A stretch of DNA of 64,000 nt, taken from contig NC_019779.1 of the NCBI RefSeq assembly GCF_000317635.1, positions 186,001 through 250,000 of the forward strand. Direction: 5' to 3'. A program made the position numbers and the translations under genes. This DNA is from Halothece sp. PCC 7418 (GTDB taxonomy: Bacteria > Cyanobacteriota > Cyanobacteriia > Cyanobacteriales > Rubidibacteraceae). A model generated the notes under the pieces. It searched no databases. It saw nothing but the letters and a program-made list of their open reading frames with translations, and was not told the DNA's origin. Each line of letters opens with the position of its first letter. Positions within the stretch are counted from its first letter, which is position 1. This document shows positions 47,377 to 56,752 of the stretch, one piece after another.

Positions 47377-48825
47377 CTAATAAATCCCCGTCCAAGAGCG
47401 AAAGAGAGGAATCACATAAGCCACAGGAGCAATTTCGCCCACTCGCACTTGTACTGTTGCAGTAGTACCAGAAGTAATCGGTTGAGGGGGACCATCGGAA
47501 GATGTCCACTGATATCCTTCCTTGCCTTCGGTTCGAGATTGTAGTTTAATAGTGACTTGAAGCGGAGCACGATTCCTTGTGAAATTTCTTGCCAGTTCCT
47601 GATTTCCCAAGTCCGAGGTAATTTGCTCAGTGGTAACAGGGAAACGAGAAACGGAGACCACTTCCCCCATAATTCCCCCATATCGCTCTCGCTTCACAGT
47701 GGTGGGAGTAACTTGTGCTTTCATCCCCGCACTAATTTTTTTCCCATCTTCACTGGGAAAATAAGCCAAGGTGAGGAGTTTCCCCTCATCATCTTCCACT
47801 TCCAAAGAAGCAACCCGTTGTCCTGGCTGAATCATTTCTCCTTCCACAACAGACCACTCCAAGAGTTTTCCTTGGTCAGGGCTGGTAATTTTCCCTTGTG
47901 TTTCCAGTTCTAACTGTAACTGAGCAATTTTTTCCCGCACATTTTCAATTTTGTTCTCACTATCAAAATCTGTGCGCTGTCGTTGTTGCTCTAATTCTTT
48001 TTCTTGTCTGGCGAGATCCCCTAATTGCGCTTGAATCTCTTTAATGCGGTTAAGATTATCTAAATATTGGCGTTGGGTTTGGGTTTCTTTGAGATCTAAC
48101 TCGCGCAATTGCGTTTCAGCGTCAGAAATTTGAGCCAGACTTTGGAAGTATTCTCGCTGTGCTTGGAGGAAGCGATCTCGCCTAATTGCTTTTTCTTCAG
48201 ATAAACGACGTAAGCTATCCACCCGCTCTTTTAAGTTGGGGAGTAATTCTTGCAACTGGTCTAAACGCACTTGCAAGCTACGACGATTTTCTTGAATCGT
48301 TTTTAATCCCTGTTCCCGTATAATCGGATTCAGTTCTTCTAAAGTGCTAAGATTGGATTTCAGTGCTGCTCGTTGCTGTTCAATCACGGTTCGCTGAAGA
48401 CGGACTTGTTGTTCTTCTAGGGTCTCAGTTTGTTCCGTTTGATTTTGTAACCGTTGTAGTCTTGCTTGTGCTTGCTGTAATTGCTGCTTGATGGAAGATT
48501 GGTCAAGGTTACCAATCACTTGTCCCTTTTGTACTGGTTGAGTCGGTTGCACATTCAAAGTCAGAATTTTTCCGCGACCCGATCCTTCCACGGGGACAAC
48601 TTCTTTTGGTCGCATTAAGACCCCTTGTCCAGATACTTTTAAGGGTAAGCGTCCCATAAAGCCCCAGATGGCGGTGGCGGTAATCAAAACTCCAATGGCG
48701 GTTAAGGGAATCCATGCTCTGGGGTTGACTACCTGAACCACTTGATCCAGTTGTTCGGGAGAAGACAGTTCTTCTAAGGCTTGTTGACGAAAGAGTTGAT
48801 TGTTTTGCTTTGTGTTTTGACTCAT
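47377..48825 (-). CDS. HlyD family secretion adaptor of the NHLM system
   Basis: The protein is 482 aa. One N-terminal helix (PLTAIGVLITATAIWGFMG), a biotinyl-lipoyl-like lobe (GRGKILTLNVQPTQPVQKGQ), a long Gln/Glu/Leu coiled coil (about 125-320) and a C-terminal beta-barrel (LAYFPSEDGKKISAGMKAQV) form the membrane-fusion architecture. It links the ABC exporters to the outer membrane. It overlaps the cyclic-nucleotide-binding gene upstream by four bases, so the operon is tightly coupled. Confidence 0.92.
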   Translation of the reverse strand: MSQNTKQNNQLFRQQALEELSSPEQLDQVVQVVNPRAWIPLTAIGVLITATAIWGFMGRLPLKVSGQGVLMRPKEVVPVEGSGRGKILTLNVQPTQPVQKGQVIGNLDQSSIKQQLQQAQARLQRLQNQTEQTETLEEQQVRLQRTVIEQQRAALKSNLSTLEELNPIIREQGLKTIQENRRSLQVRLDQLQELLPNLKERVDSLRRLSEEKAIRRDRFLQAQREYFQSLAQISDAETQLRELDLKETQTQRQYLDNLNRIKEIQAQLGDLARQEKELEQQRQRTDFDSENKIENVREKIAQLQLELETQGKITSPDQGKLLEWSVVEGEMIQPGQRVASLEVEDDEGKLLTLAYFPSEDGKKISAGMKAQVTPTTVKRERYGGIMGEVVSVSRFPVTTEQITSDLGNQELARNFTRNRAPLQVTIKLQSRTEGKEGYQWTSSDGPPQPITSGTTATVQVRVGEIAPVAYVIPLFRSWTGIY

Positions 48826-49936
48826 TTCCGTTCTACCTGTAAACGTCGGAGCATCCAGTCAAATCGCGCCCCACCGAGGGTGAGGTTATCGATCGCGTCC
48901 AGATCGGCTTCGTCTTCATAAGTCATATCCGCAGCTAGGGATTGACCAGACTTGTAAGGTCGTTTACCATAGCTGATGCGATTAATAAATCCTGTCAACC
49001 GTTCTGAGAGCAAAAGGGCTAAAATCCGATAAAAGCGAGCACTCATTGCTGGTTTTTGTTGCAGTTGTAGGAAGAGAGTCTGACGCGGAATAGCCAGAAC
49101 GAGGGCATCTTCGGCAGCGGTGACTGTAAATTTAGACAGTCGGGAGTCTAACAAGCTGGTTTCCCCGACAATTTCTCCTTTAGAGACGCGGGAAATTTCT
49201 CGTCCTAAGGGGGCTTCTCCTTCTGTGTCTGAGCTCATTAACTTCGTAAACACTGTGTTGAGAGCGGTGGATTTTTTTCGCTAACTGAGATCGACAACAC
49301 ACCTCGCAAGACAACATAAAGGGTATCGGTGGCTCGCCCCCCTTGGATCAACGTGGTTTGAGCGGGCACAGCTTGCACTGTCCCCTGTTCGATCATCCAA
49401 TCCACGTCACTGTCATACAGTTCCCCGAAGATCAAGGGGGTTTCTTCTAAAGGAGACACTTGAATCCCTTTGCGATTGATAAACTGGTCTAACAGAGATT
49501 CATAACGGGTCAGTAACAGCAGCGCGATCGCGCGATAAAATCGAGAGGCAACCTCTGGAGATTTTTTCAACTGCTGTTGCAGAGATTGACAGGGCACAGC
49601 AATGGCACTCACCTCCGTCTCAGCACGAATCGCGATCGGAGAACCCACATCCCTTAACATTGCGCCTTCTCCAGCAATATCTCCTTCCCCTAATGAGAAT
49701 AATTCCTGCTCCAATTCTGAGTCACTGGACAGTGCAGAATAGGCTCGTCCGAGAACACTTTCTGGGTTATTCGCAACCACTGCATTCAGACTGCCTTGTA
49801 GGATAATATAAAATTGGCTAAGGGTCTTCTGCTGTTGAATTAACATCGTCCCTGCTGATAGGTCTTGCTTCTCACCGATGGAAACAAGCCACTCTAAATC
49901 TTTTTCAGTAAGCTCTTCCAACAATATGTCTGTCAT
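48822..49936 (-). pseudogene. Double cyclic-nucleotide-binding-domain protein, split by an A-run frameshift
   Basis: The first frame (49936-49238, 232 aa) has one full cNMP-binding domain and the start of a second (PAQTTLIQGGRATDTLYVVL), then stops after SVSEKNPPLSTQ. The next frame (to 48822) continues ALNTVFTKLMSSDTEG with the rest of domain two (VSKGEIVGETSLLDSRLSKF). They meet at a run of seven A on the coding strand (49272-49278). Eight A would give a single protein of about 370 aa. Such proteins precede hlyD in NHLM clusters and may sense cNMP. Transcriptional slippage at the A-run, a true mutation and a sequencing error are all possible. Confidence 0.78.
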
Positions 49937-50177
49937 CTGCTTAAACTGCTAACTCCTAAATAGGCTATTTACTTGACAAGACTGGACTGTGTTTTGACTT
50001 GAATTGAAAACCTAACTAACGATCATGTCAGTTAATGTCCAGTGATTCGGTTAGTCTTGCTGAACTTCTAATTAGGGGAACTCATATTCGTCCACTCCCC
50101 ACCTCGCCCCCTTTGCTAGCAATGGAAAGTAATAAGTTTTTTGTTACTCAGCCATCTCCACAATTGGATGTTCATTT

Positions 50178-51905
50178 TCACTTTTCAATGATACGATCAG
50201 CAACCATTTCTGGATACCCCCAAATTACGGTTTCATGATCGTAAAGTGCCATCCCTGGTTTTGCGCCTTTCGGTTTATAAACATACTTAGGTTTAGTATA
50301 AATCACAGGAACTTGTTGACTTTCTCGGGCGCGGGAATAATAAGCTGCAATATTAGCAACAAATTGCAAATCATTTTGATCAGGAACTGCTCCTGGGGGT
50401 AATCGTAATAAAACATGACTCCCTGGAATTTCTTGAGAATGAAACCATAAATCGTAATCAACGGCAGTCCGAAACGTCAGTTGATCATTTTGTCGGTTGT
50501 TTCGCCCGATTAAGACTTCGTAACCACTGGGAGTTTTATAGGTGATCGGTTGCGCTTCTTCGGTGCTCCCCCGTTCTCGTTGCGGGATAATATACCCCTG
50601 TTCAATCAATTCTTCTTGAATTTCTTTTAGGGTTTGTAAATCTTCATCTTTTTGATAGCGTTCTAATTGCTGGAGGGCTGCTTCTACTTGCTGCAAATAC
50701 TTAATTTCACGATTGGTTTCTTCTAAAAGGGGTTCTACAGCCTGGCGGGCGCGTTTCAGTTTTTGATGGCGTTTATAGTAGGCTTGGGCATTCTGCACGG
50801 CATTTTTTTCAGGGTTGAGGGGAATCTTAACTAACTCCCCCGTTTCAAAATCAGGCAATTCCATACTGGTTTGTCCGGGTTGCCATTGATAGGAATATGC
50901 CATGAGTAAATCCCCTCGTTGCCGTTCCATTTCTGCATCGTCTGACTGTTGGAGGCGTTCCTGAAAGGTTTGTTGTTTCTGAACTTGTTTTTTGATCAAA
51001 CTACCCACTTTTTGCAGCAGTTGATGATGTAGTTGTTGAAAGCTCTGTTGATTGAGTTGTTCGCTATAGTAAGTTTTGAGGAGAACTTGCACGGAAGACA
51101 CGGCTTCTATCATTCCCCAACCGAGAACGGTAAAGCCGTTTTCTGTCCATCCCGGTTGGAATTGTTCGGTTTCGAGAATCTCTAACCATTCTTGCCAGAC
51201 TTGAAATAAGGTTTGCCAGTTTTCAGAGGTGAGAGTATCTGTGGTTTGTTGCGGGTTTAAGCCCGCTCGTTGGATCATCGCAGTAACGAGATTGGGGCCT
51301 AACCCGCGATAAGTTTTAAGCAGTTGTCGTTTCAGTTCTCCTGGGATCAGACTGACTTTTTCTTGCCAACGGTCTTGTGATTCTTCACGACTGGGGATGT
51401 CACCCGTGAGGGCGGGTGGGGGTTCGTACAGTTGTCCAGTTTGAATGGGACGCAGTTTCGATTTTTCAGGGCTGACTTGGTGGGCTGCAGTGATAATTTG
51501 TTGCTTAGCATCGGTGAGAATGACATTGCTATATTTGCCCATGATTTCGGCGTAGAGATGCCATAGGGGGTCATCCCCAGGGCGAGGGGCAAACTGAAAG
51601 TCAATTACCCGTTCCCATGGGGAAATGAGAGGAATCCCAGTGAGGGCTAACCCTTGCAGTTGATGGCGGAGTTGGTCGCTAAAGGTGAAGGTATCTGGTG
51701 TCCGTGGTGGGGGATCGGCAATACAAATTCTTGCAGCTTGGGGATGCCAAGAGAGGGTTAACCAGTCTCGTCCTTGCAGGGTGCGGAGGGCTAGGGCAAT
51801 GGTCGCGCGATCGCGCTGATACACTTGTTCTAAACGGGCTGGTAGCCAAAGACTTCGTAGTTCTGCACAAACGGCTCGGAGAGTGGTTAAATCAACAGGC
51901 TGCAT
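50178..51905 (-). CDS. NFACT family (Rqc2/RqcH-like) protein
   Basis: From ATG 51905 (MQPVDLTTLRAVCAELRSLW) the protein is 575 aa. It has the NFACT-N domain (about 1-200), helix-hairpin-helix and coiled-coil parts (about 300-440, LKRARQAVEPLLEETNREIK) and the C-terminal NFACT-R domain (GYEVLIGRNNRQNDQLTFRT, DLWFHSQEIPGSHVLLRLP). Bacterial homologues bind stalled 50S-peptidyl-tRNA and add alanine tails in ribosome quality control. They were formerly annotated as fibronectin-binding proteins. Confidence 0.92.
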   Translation of the reverse strand: MQPVDLTTLRAVCAELRSLWLPARLEQVYQRDRATIALALRTLQGRDWLTLSWHPQAARICIADPPPRTPDTFTFSDQLRHQLQGLALTGIPLISPWERVIDFQFAPRPGDDPLWHLYAEIMGKYSNVILTDAKQQIITAAHQVSPEKSKLRPIQTGQLYEPPPALTGDIPSREESQDRWQEKVSLIPGELKRQLLKTYRGLGPNLVTAMIQRAGLNPQQTTDTLTSENWQTLFQVWQEWLEILETEQFQPGWTENGFTVLGWGMIEAVSSVQVLLKTYYSEQLNQQSFQQLHHQLLQKVGSLIKKQVQKQQTFQERLQQSDDAEMERQRGDLLMAYSYQWQPGQTSMELPDFETGELVKIPLNPEKNAVQNAQAYYKRHQKLKRARQAVEPLLEETNREIKYLQQVEAALQQLERYQKDEDLQTLKEIQEELIEQGYIIPQRERGSTEEAQPITYKTPSGYEVLIGRNNRQNDQLTFRTAVDYDLWFHSQEIPGSHVLLRLPPGAVPDQNDLQFVANIAAYYSRARESQQVPVIYTKPKYVYKPKGAKPGMALYDHETVIWGYPEMVADRIIEK

Positions 51906-51992
51906 AGGTTTCTCGGCAATAAAGCGATGCCTTTCTAGTTTAATCAACCCGTTGAGCGTTTCTCACCCTTGACCTGCGGAAACAATTTTATC

Positions 51993-52153
51993 CTATAGCA
52001 GTTCTCACGCTTCTTGAGGTACATTCTAAATTTTTGTTCTTCGTTCTTTGTTCTTCGTTCTTTGGTAACTGGTCACTGATCACGAGTAACTGTTCGTTGC
52101 TCACCCCCTCTCCTTGTTCCTTTCCCCACTCAACCGACTCAGAAACGCTATAG
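51993..52153. repeat. Interspersed repeat, family 1 (fullest copy)
   Basis: The ends are inverted repeats, CTATAGCAGTTCT and AGAAACGCTATAG (11 of 13 matched). Inside are TTGTTCTTCGTTCTTTG direct repeats and GGTAACTGGTCACTGATCAC. Related pieces are at 35157-35232, 61106-61195 and 63549-63630. The 161-bp size and inverted ends suggest a MITE. It occupies most of the intergenic region before the STAND ATPase gene. Positions 52154-52346 are AT-rich without other features. Confidence 0.6.
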
Positions 52154-52346
52154 AAGACAATTGTAGTTTAATTTCCCTCAAAAGACAAGCTTTAAACTTC
52201 ATATAAAAGTCATATTGTTTTTCACTGATTCTAGATTTAGGAAAGCGAAAACTAATAAAACTCATAATTTTTTATTTTTGAGCCATAAAACATCGCTAAT
52301 TCTAATTCAGTAATGCTATATTTCGGAAATAAAATTAGCTGGAAAG

Positions 52347-53771
52347 TTGAGTATTTCCGTAATGAATTATACGAAAAATTCCCTAAAAAATAATGGCAAG
52401 GAAAGTCTGATCATGAATAGTGAAGAAGCAGTTAATTTAGTGAATATTGCTCTGAAGCAATGTCACCGTCCTCTTCTCAGCGCGATCGAGCGTCAAATTC
52501 TTGCTGACAGTTGGCAGGGAATTACCTATTCAGGAATCGCTCAGAAACTAAATTATAGTCCTCATTATATTCGCTATCTCGCTGGTAAAATGTGGAAGCG
52601 TCTTTCTAATTTATTTCAAGCAAGAATGAATAAGGAGACAATACATCATGTTTTATACCACTCTCAGTTCGCATCTTACGCACCCTTTTATTACTATAAT
52701 CAACTGATTCCTTTACCTTACTATTATCAACCCTACCTTTACGAAACCCATTTGAGCCAAGCCATCATTGATGATTATTATCAGGTCATTGGTATTTTTG
52801 GCATGATCGGGACGGGAAAATCCACTTTAGCGCAAGGGATTACGCAACACATTGGGCGCGATTTTGAAGTAGTTGTTTGGCATTCTTTTCAAACGGAAAA
52901 ACTTTCCTTTCCAGACTGGTATGATCAGACGATGTTGTCTCTAACAGGACGATCACAACCTTCTACTTCTCTCAGTATTAAGCAGAGAATTAATAACTTA
53001 ATCAACGTGGTTAAAAAAAAGCGTTGTTTATTGGTTCTCGATCAATTAGAACAGCTTTTTTCATCCAGATTAAAAACAGGACGGTATTATACAAAGTATC
53101 AACCTTATCGAGATCTAATTCAACGTCTAGTAACAGAAAAGCATCAGAGCTACTTAATTTTTACATCAAGAGATCATCCTGAAGACTATACCAGAAAACT
53201 CAAAAAGCAATCTGGTTTTTATGCTATTCAATTAACAGGATTATTAGGAGAAAAGAGTGAAAATTTTTTAGCTGAATTCGGAATAAAGGGAGATCCAGAG
53301 TCATTACAGAAGTTATGGATTAAATATGAGGGGAATCCTTGGGCTCTAAAGAAAGCTGCTTTCGAGATTAAAAAAACTTACTCGGGACAGTTATCGGCAT
53401 TTTTAGAAGATGGAAAGTTTATATTTGGTGAAATCATCCAAGGCTTTCATCAAGAATTTAAGCGTTTATCCAATCTAGAAAAAACGGTACTCTTATCTCT
53501 AAAAGACGAATGTAATCCGTTTCCAAACCAATATTTATATTCTCTCAATACGGGGCTATCAAGGGATCAAATTGATGAAGCTCTACAGTTCTTAGCTGCG
53601 CGATCGCTGCTGAAAATAAGCTCTGGATTTATTATCCTTTCTCCCCTGTTTCAATCTTATTTACAAACTTTTAGTACAACCAAAATAGCCAAAATTAAAG
53701 AACTTACCTCTGACCAAAACTCATCTGAGCAAGCCCATTTTTCTGATTGGAAGCGAAGAGTTGTTTCTTAA
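52347..53771 (+). CDS. STAND/NB-ARC-type ATPase with N-terminal helix-turn-helix-like domain
   Basis: The protein is 474 aa. ATG 52413 is an alternative start that removes 22 residues. The N-terminus (about 30-90: ALKQCHRPLLSAIERQILAD, SWQGITYSGIAQKLNYSPHY) is a winged-helix-like domain found before NB-ARC modules in cyanobacteria. The ATPase has Walker A GMIGTGKST, Walker B CLLVLDQLEQL and a sensor-like IFTSRDHP. A C-terminal helical/winged region ends the protein with no WD40 or TPR repeats. Such proteins are signal sensors, including some antiphage and regulated cell-death proteins. No effector domain is fused here, so the role is open. Confidence 0.75.
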   Translation: MSISVMNYTKNSLKNNGKESLIMNSEEAVNLVNIALKQCHRPLLSAIERQILADSWQGITYSGIAQKLNYSPHYIRYLAGKMWKRLSNLFQARMNKETIHHVLYHSQFASYAPFYYYNQLIPLPYYYQPYLYETHLSQAIIDDYYQVIGIFGMIGTGKSTLAQGITQHIGRDFEVVVWHSFQTEKLSFPDWYDQTMLSLTGRSQPSTSLSIKQRINNLINVVKKKRCLLVLDQLEQLFSSRLKTGRYYTKYQPYRDLIQRLVTEKHQSYLIFTSRDHPEDYTRKLKKQSGFYAIQLTGLLGEKSENFLAEFGIKGDPESLQKLWIKYEGNPWALKKAAFEIKKTYSGQLSAFLEDGKFIFGEIIQGFHQEFKRLSNLEKTVLLSLKDECNPFPNQYLYSLNTGLSRDQIDEALQFLAARSLLKISSGFIILSPLFQSYLQTFSTTKIAKIKELTSDQNSSEQAHFSDWKRRVVS

Positions 53772-54125
53772 TTATATACAGCAATCGATAAGAATTATAA
53801 ATTAATGCCCCCTTCGCCCCCTGCTCACTAAGGGGGGAAACAAGGGCAGAACGAAACCCAACCTACAACTACCGTTATGAGGAACTTACTCAAACTTGAC
53901 CATAGCTTCTAAAAGCCTGATAGAGTCTGATGTCCACTTCCTGCTTCCTTTCCATTGGATCTTTCCTAGCAACGTCGGCGTTATCTAGTCCACAGGCTAA
54001 CACGATGTAACTCACCGCTAAAAATGACTTATTCTTTAACTGTCTTGGTTATCGATCAGTTAAACTTAGCCACCCCACGATTATAGTATTTAATTTGACC
54101 AACTAAGTTAAGAAATGGTTAACTT
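53772..54125. other. Intergenic region with a family 2 repeat
   Basis: At 53773-53850 TATACAGCAATCGATAAG, AATTATAAATTAATG, CCCCCTTCGCCCCC and TAAGGGGGG match the family 2 repeat in reverse orientation. The remaining 270 bp hold no gene, and no cobalamin-riboswitch-like box was seen before or after cbiB. Confidence 0.45.
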
Positions 54126-55106
54126 TTAACTTTCTGTTAAAAGCCCCCTCACGAAAACAAATAATATCAACCCTAAGAATAACCAGGTCAGAAAACAGAG
54201 GCGAGTTAAGTGTAAGGCTTGCTCAATTTTTTCCTCTGTAATGGGTTCATCTGGATCACCTAATAAAGGCTTTTCTTTGATGACCCCCTGATAAGTATTT
54301 CTTCCCCCTAACTGTACTCCCAACACGACCGCATAAGCACATTCACTCCAGCCCGCATTGGGACTAGGATCTTTTGTGGCATCTCGCTGACAAATTCGCC
54401 ACACTTTAAGGGGTTGACGGGCACTTAAACCAATCGTCAATACTGTCAGGCGACAGGGAAGCCAAGTCAAAATATCTTCAAATTTAGCACTAAACCACCC
54501 GATATCGATCAACGGTTCTCGTTGATACCCAACCATTGAGTCTAGAGTGCTTGCTGCTTTATACGCCATAGCAAGGGGAACACTACCCACGGTGAATAAC
54601 CCGACAATCGCATAAAATAAAGGTGCTGTTACGCCATCAGTGGTATTTTCAGCAACTGTTTCTAAGACTGCTCGGGAAATTTCTGTTGAGGATAAGCCCT
54701 CTGTATCTCGACCCACATAATAACTCAGTTGAGTGCGAGCCGTTTCAATATCATTATTCTTTAATGGCGTTAATACCGCACTCGCTGCTTGTCTTAAACT
54801 TCGCCCCGCAAAACAACTGGCGAGTAAAATAACTTCTAAGGTCAAACGAAGGATGAGAGAGACTTGTTGAGTTAGTTCAAGGATTAGCCAAACCAAGCCC
54901 CCACTCCCAAAAATTAAACCAATTCCCAGACCGATTCCAGCAAGGCGACGCCGGGTGGAATTCTTAGTCAAATGGGTAACGGTTTTAGTGATAAAGGAAA
55001 TCAGACTTCCCATCACTTGGACAGGATGAGGAAAAGCTGGTGGATCAGCAATTAGATAATCAACAAAGGCAGAAATTAGTAAAGCTGTTGCACCATAATC
55101 AATCAT
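54126..55106 (-). CDS. cbiB: Adenosylcobinamide-phosphate synthase
   Basis: From ATG 55106 (MIDYGATALLISAFVDYLIA) the protein is 326 aa. The marks are DPPAFPHPVQVMGSLISF, then ENTTDGVTAPLFYAIVGLFT and DSMVGYQREPLIDIGW, CbiB/CobD motifs in a polytopic membrane protein. It attaches aminopropanol phosphate to cobyric acid in B12-type cofactor synthesis. Its start lies two bases after the end of the Rrf2 gene, so the two are cotranscribed. Confidence 0.94.
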   Translation of the reverse strand: MIDYGATALLISAFVDYLIADPPAFPHPVQVMGSLISFITKTVTHLTKNSTRRRLAGIGLGIGLIFGSGGLVWLILELTQQVSLILRLTLEVILLASCFAGRSLRQAASAVLTPLKNNDIETARTQLSYYVGRDTEGLSSTEISRAVLETVAENTTDGVTAPLFYAIVGLFTVGSVPLAMAYKAASTLDSMVGYQREPLIDIGWFSAKFEDILTWLPCRLTVLTIGLSARQPLKVWRICQRDATKDPSPNAGWSECAYAVVLGVQLGGRNTYQGVIKEKPLLGDPDEPITEEKIEQALHLTRLCFLTWLFLGLILFVFVRGLLTES

Positions 55107-55108
55107 GT

Positions 55109-55552
55109 TTAAACCACAAAATTTGTTTCTTCCCCTTGGGCTGCTTGCCAACTCCGAGCATCATAATATAAATCAGCAAGACTAATACTATATAAGGCTT
55201 CTTTTAATTTTTGATACAGTTGTCGCCAGAGGCTATAAGTAACCCAATCTTCTGTTTGTTCAGCATCAGGAGTATGACGAGGTAAAGGGTCAATTGTCTC
55301 ACCAACTGCTTCTAGAATTTGCCCTAAAAAAATCTCTTGGGGTTCTCGGGCGAGTTGATAACCCCCTTGCGCTCCCCTGACAGACTGGACTAAACCTGCT
55401 TTCCGCATTGCAATCAACAGTTTTTCTAAATAAGCTGGTGGTAATCCTTGGCGTTGCGCGATCGCGCCAGCAGACGTGGGACCGAGACGTGAGTGTAAAC
55501 TTAAATCCAGTAATGCTTTAACGCTATAGTGTCCACGAGTCGTCAATTTCAT
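55109..55552 (-). CDS. Rrf2 family transcriptional regulator
   Basis: From ATG 55552 (MKLTTRGHYSVKALLDLSLH) the protein is 147 aa. The winged helix is at 10-85 (LPPAYLEKLLIAMRKAGLVQ, SVRGAQGGYQLAREP). IscR/NsrR/RirA-type members carry three cysteines for an iron-sulfur cluster, whereas this one has none. It therefore cannot sense through a classic cluster. Cyanobacterial members of this type act as general redox- or growth-linked regulators. The operon link with cbiB is notable. Confidence 0.88.
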   Translation of the reverse strand: MKLTTRGHYSVKALLDLSLHSRLGPTSAGAIAQRQGLPPAYLEKLLIAMRKAGLVQSVRGAQGGYQLAREPQEIFLGQILEAVGETIDPLPRHTPDAEQTEDWVTYSLWRQLYQKLKEALYSISLADLYYDARSWQAAQGEETNFVV

Positions 55553-55956
55553 TTTGGTCAAGTTAATAACAATGAGGACAAGGGAAGCCCTAACCTTAAG
55601 CGGAAACAGTTCCTGATCCCAAGGAAAATACTATCACGATATCATTCATTGATTCCACCAGGAGAGAAAGAGGGTTTGTCACTCGGAAGTCAGTTTTCAA
55701 TTGACGGGTCAAAGAGTGAGATCAATGCTATCTGGAAAAGAAAGCTGTTATCAATGTTACCGTTTAGATTCCCTGATCATTCCCAGCAAGATTTGAAAAT
55801 TTTCCAAGTAGAAAATGCTCATGATTGATTTCTTCAAACAAATGTAATATAGTTTGTAGAAGCTGGTGGACTAAGCGTTAATAATTTAATTGCGCTTAGA
55901 CATAAAAAACAGCTAAAGTAGAAAGGTGAAAATTAATCAATTAAGAGTTCCAGTTG
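55553..55956. other. Divergent intergenic region between the Rrf2 gene and cyAbrB
   Basis: About 400 bp. A rightward 99-codon frame in it has no family features and is not called. It should contain the promoters of both regulators. No repeat or stable hairpin was noticed. Confidence 0.35.
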
Positions 55957-56364
55957 ATGGCACAAAAAAAAGGAAACCCCTTAACTGGTGAGGCTTTGCT
56001 CCAAAAAGTTAAAGATTTGGGAAACCTCAGTAGGGAAGAAAAAGCTAAGGCTTGTGGTTACTACACCGAAACAAAAAACGGTGTCCAACGAGTCAATATG
56101 ATGAAATTTCTTAATGCTCTAATGGATGCAGAAGGAATTCGCTTAGATAGTAATGGAAATGGGCAAGGGCGCGGTGGGCGTTCAGCAAGTTATAAAATTA
56201 GTGTTCAGTCCAATGGCAACTTATTAATTGGGGCTGCTTACACGAAAAAAATGGGCTTGAAACCAGGGGATGAATTTGAAATCACCTTGGGGCGTAAACA
56301 TATTCATCTTAAACAAGTCAGTGGCTTTAACGATGAAGATGACTTGGAAGATGAGGAGAATTAA
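55957..56364 (+). CDS. cyAbrB family transcriptional regulator
   Basis: From ATG 55957 the protein is 135 aa. The cyanobacterial AbrB-like pattern is clear: PLTGEALLQKVKDLGNLSRE, ACGYYTETKNGVQRVNMMKF, GGRSASYKISVQSNGNLLIG and MGLKPGDEFEITLGRKHIHL, with an acidic tail. cyAbrB proteins bind DNA widely and tie nitrogen, carbon and redox status to gene expression. Whether this is the cyAbrB1 or cyAbrB2 paralogue cannot be decided by eye. Confidence 0.93.
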   Translation: MAQKKGNPLTGEALLQKVKDLGNLSREEKAKACGYYTETKNGVQRVNMMKFLNALMDAEGIRLDSNGNGQGRGGRSASYKISVQSNGNLLIGAAYTKKMGLKPGDEFEITLGRKHIHLKQVSGFNDEDDLEDEEN

Positions 56365-56479
56365 ATATTGTCTTCTTTCTTTGATCTCTTGTCAATTCCC
56401 CCCCATGACAAGTTATGATCAATACTGAATTGGATTGGTTATATTCTGATCCTGAAAAATCATTGCTGCGACGTTGGTG

Positions 56480-56690
56480 ACTGCCAATATAGTTTTTTGA
56501 TCTACAAGCAAGACCTATAAGGGAACCAACCCCTCTCGTGGCAGTAAACCGGGCTTGTACCCGGAAACTTAAAGCGAGATGTCGGTACCCACCTGTTTAC
56601 AGGAGGTCATAAACTGAGGTAAAACGGCGTTGCGGTAAGTAAAAAAGTGACCCCTTGGCGTGAGGCTAAGGGGGCTTTTTCTGGGGCAAG
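56480..56690 (+). ncRNA. ssrS: Structured RNA, probably 6S RNA
   Basis: No ORF is present, but nested pairing is extensive. GACCT (about 56509) pairs with AGGTC (about 56604). Inside are GGGAACC with GGTACCC (one A-A mismatch), then TCTCG with CGAGA, enclosing hairpin CCGGG-CCCGG. A side hairpin CCTGTTTACAGG lies on the 3' strand. The rod with a central bubble and 3' side hairpin fits 6S RNA, which sequesters housekeeping RNA polymerase. Words such as GATGTCGGTACCCACC resemble cyanobacterial 6S sequences as I recall them. It ends in a strong terminator. The 5' end is not fixed. Confidence 0.55.
56651..56680. terminator. Bidirectional terminator between the structured RNA and the sigma factor gene
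   Basis: CCCCTT/AAGGGG with an 11-nt loop is followed by CTTTTT on the plus strand. On the minus strand the stem is followed by CACTTTTTTAC. It serves the rightward RNA and the leftward sigma gene. Confidence 0.8.
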
Positions 56691-56752
56691 CGTCAAGAAA
56701 CAAGGGAGTTTCCCCCCTTGCTAAGATGACCTTATCAACTGAGGCGAGACTT

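Noticed and set aside
53772-54125. Cobalamin riboswitch near cbiB
   Set aside because: cbiB reads leftward and its 5' side is occupied by the Rrf2 gene. No B12-box-like sequence was recognised on either side.
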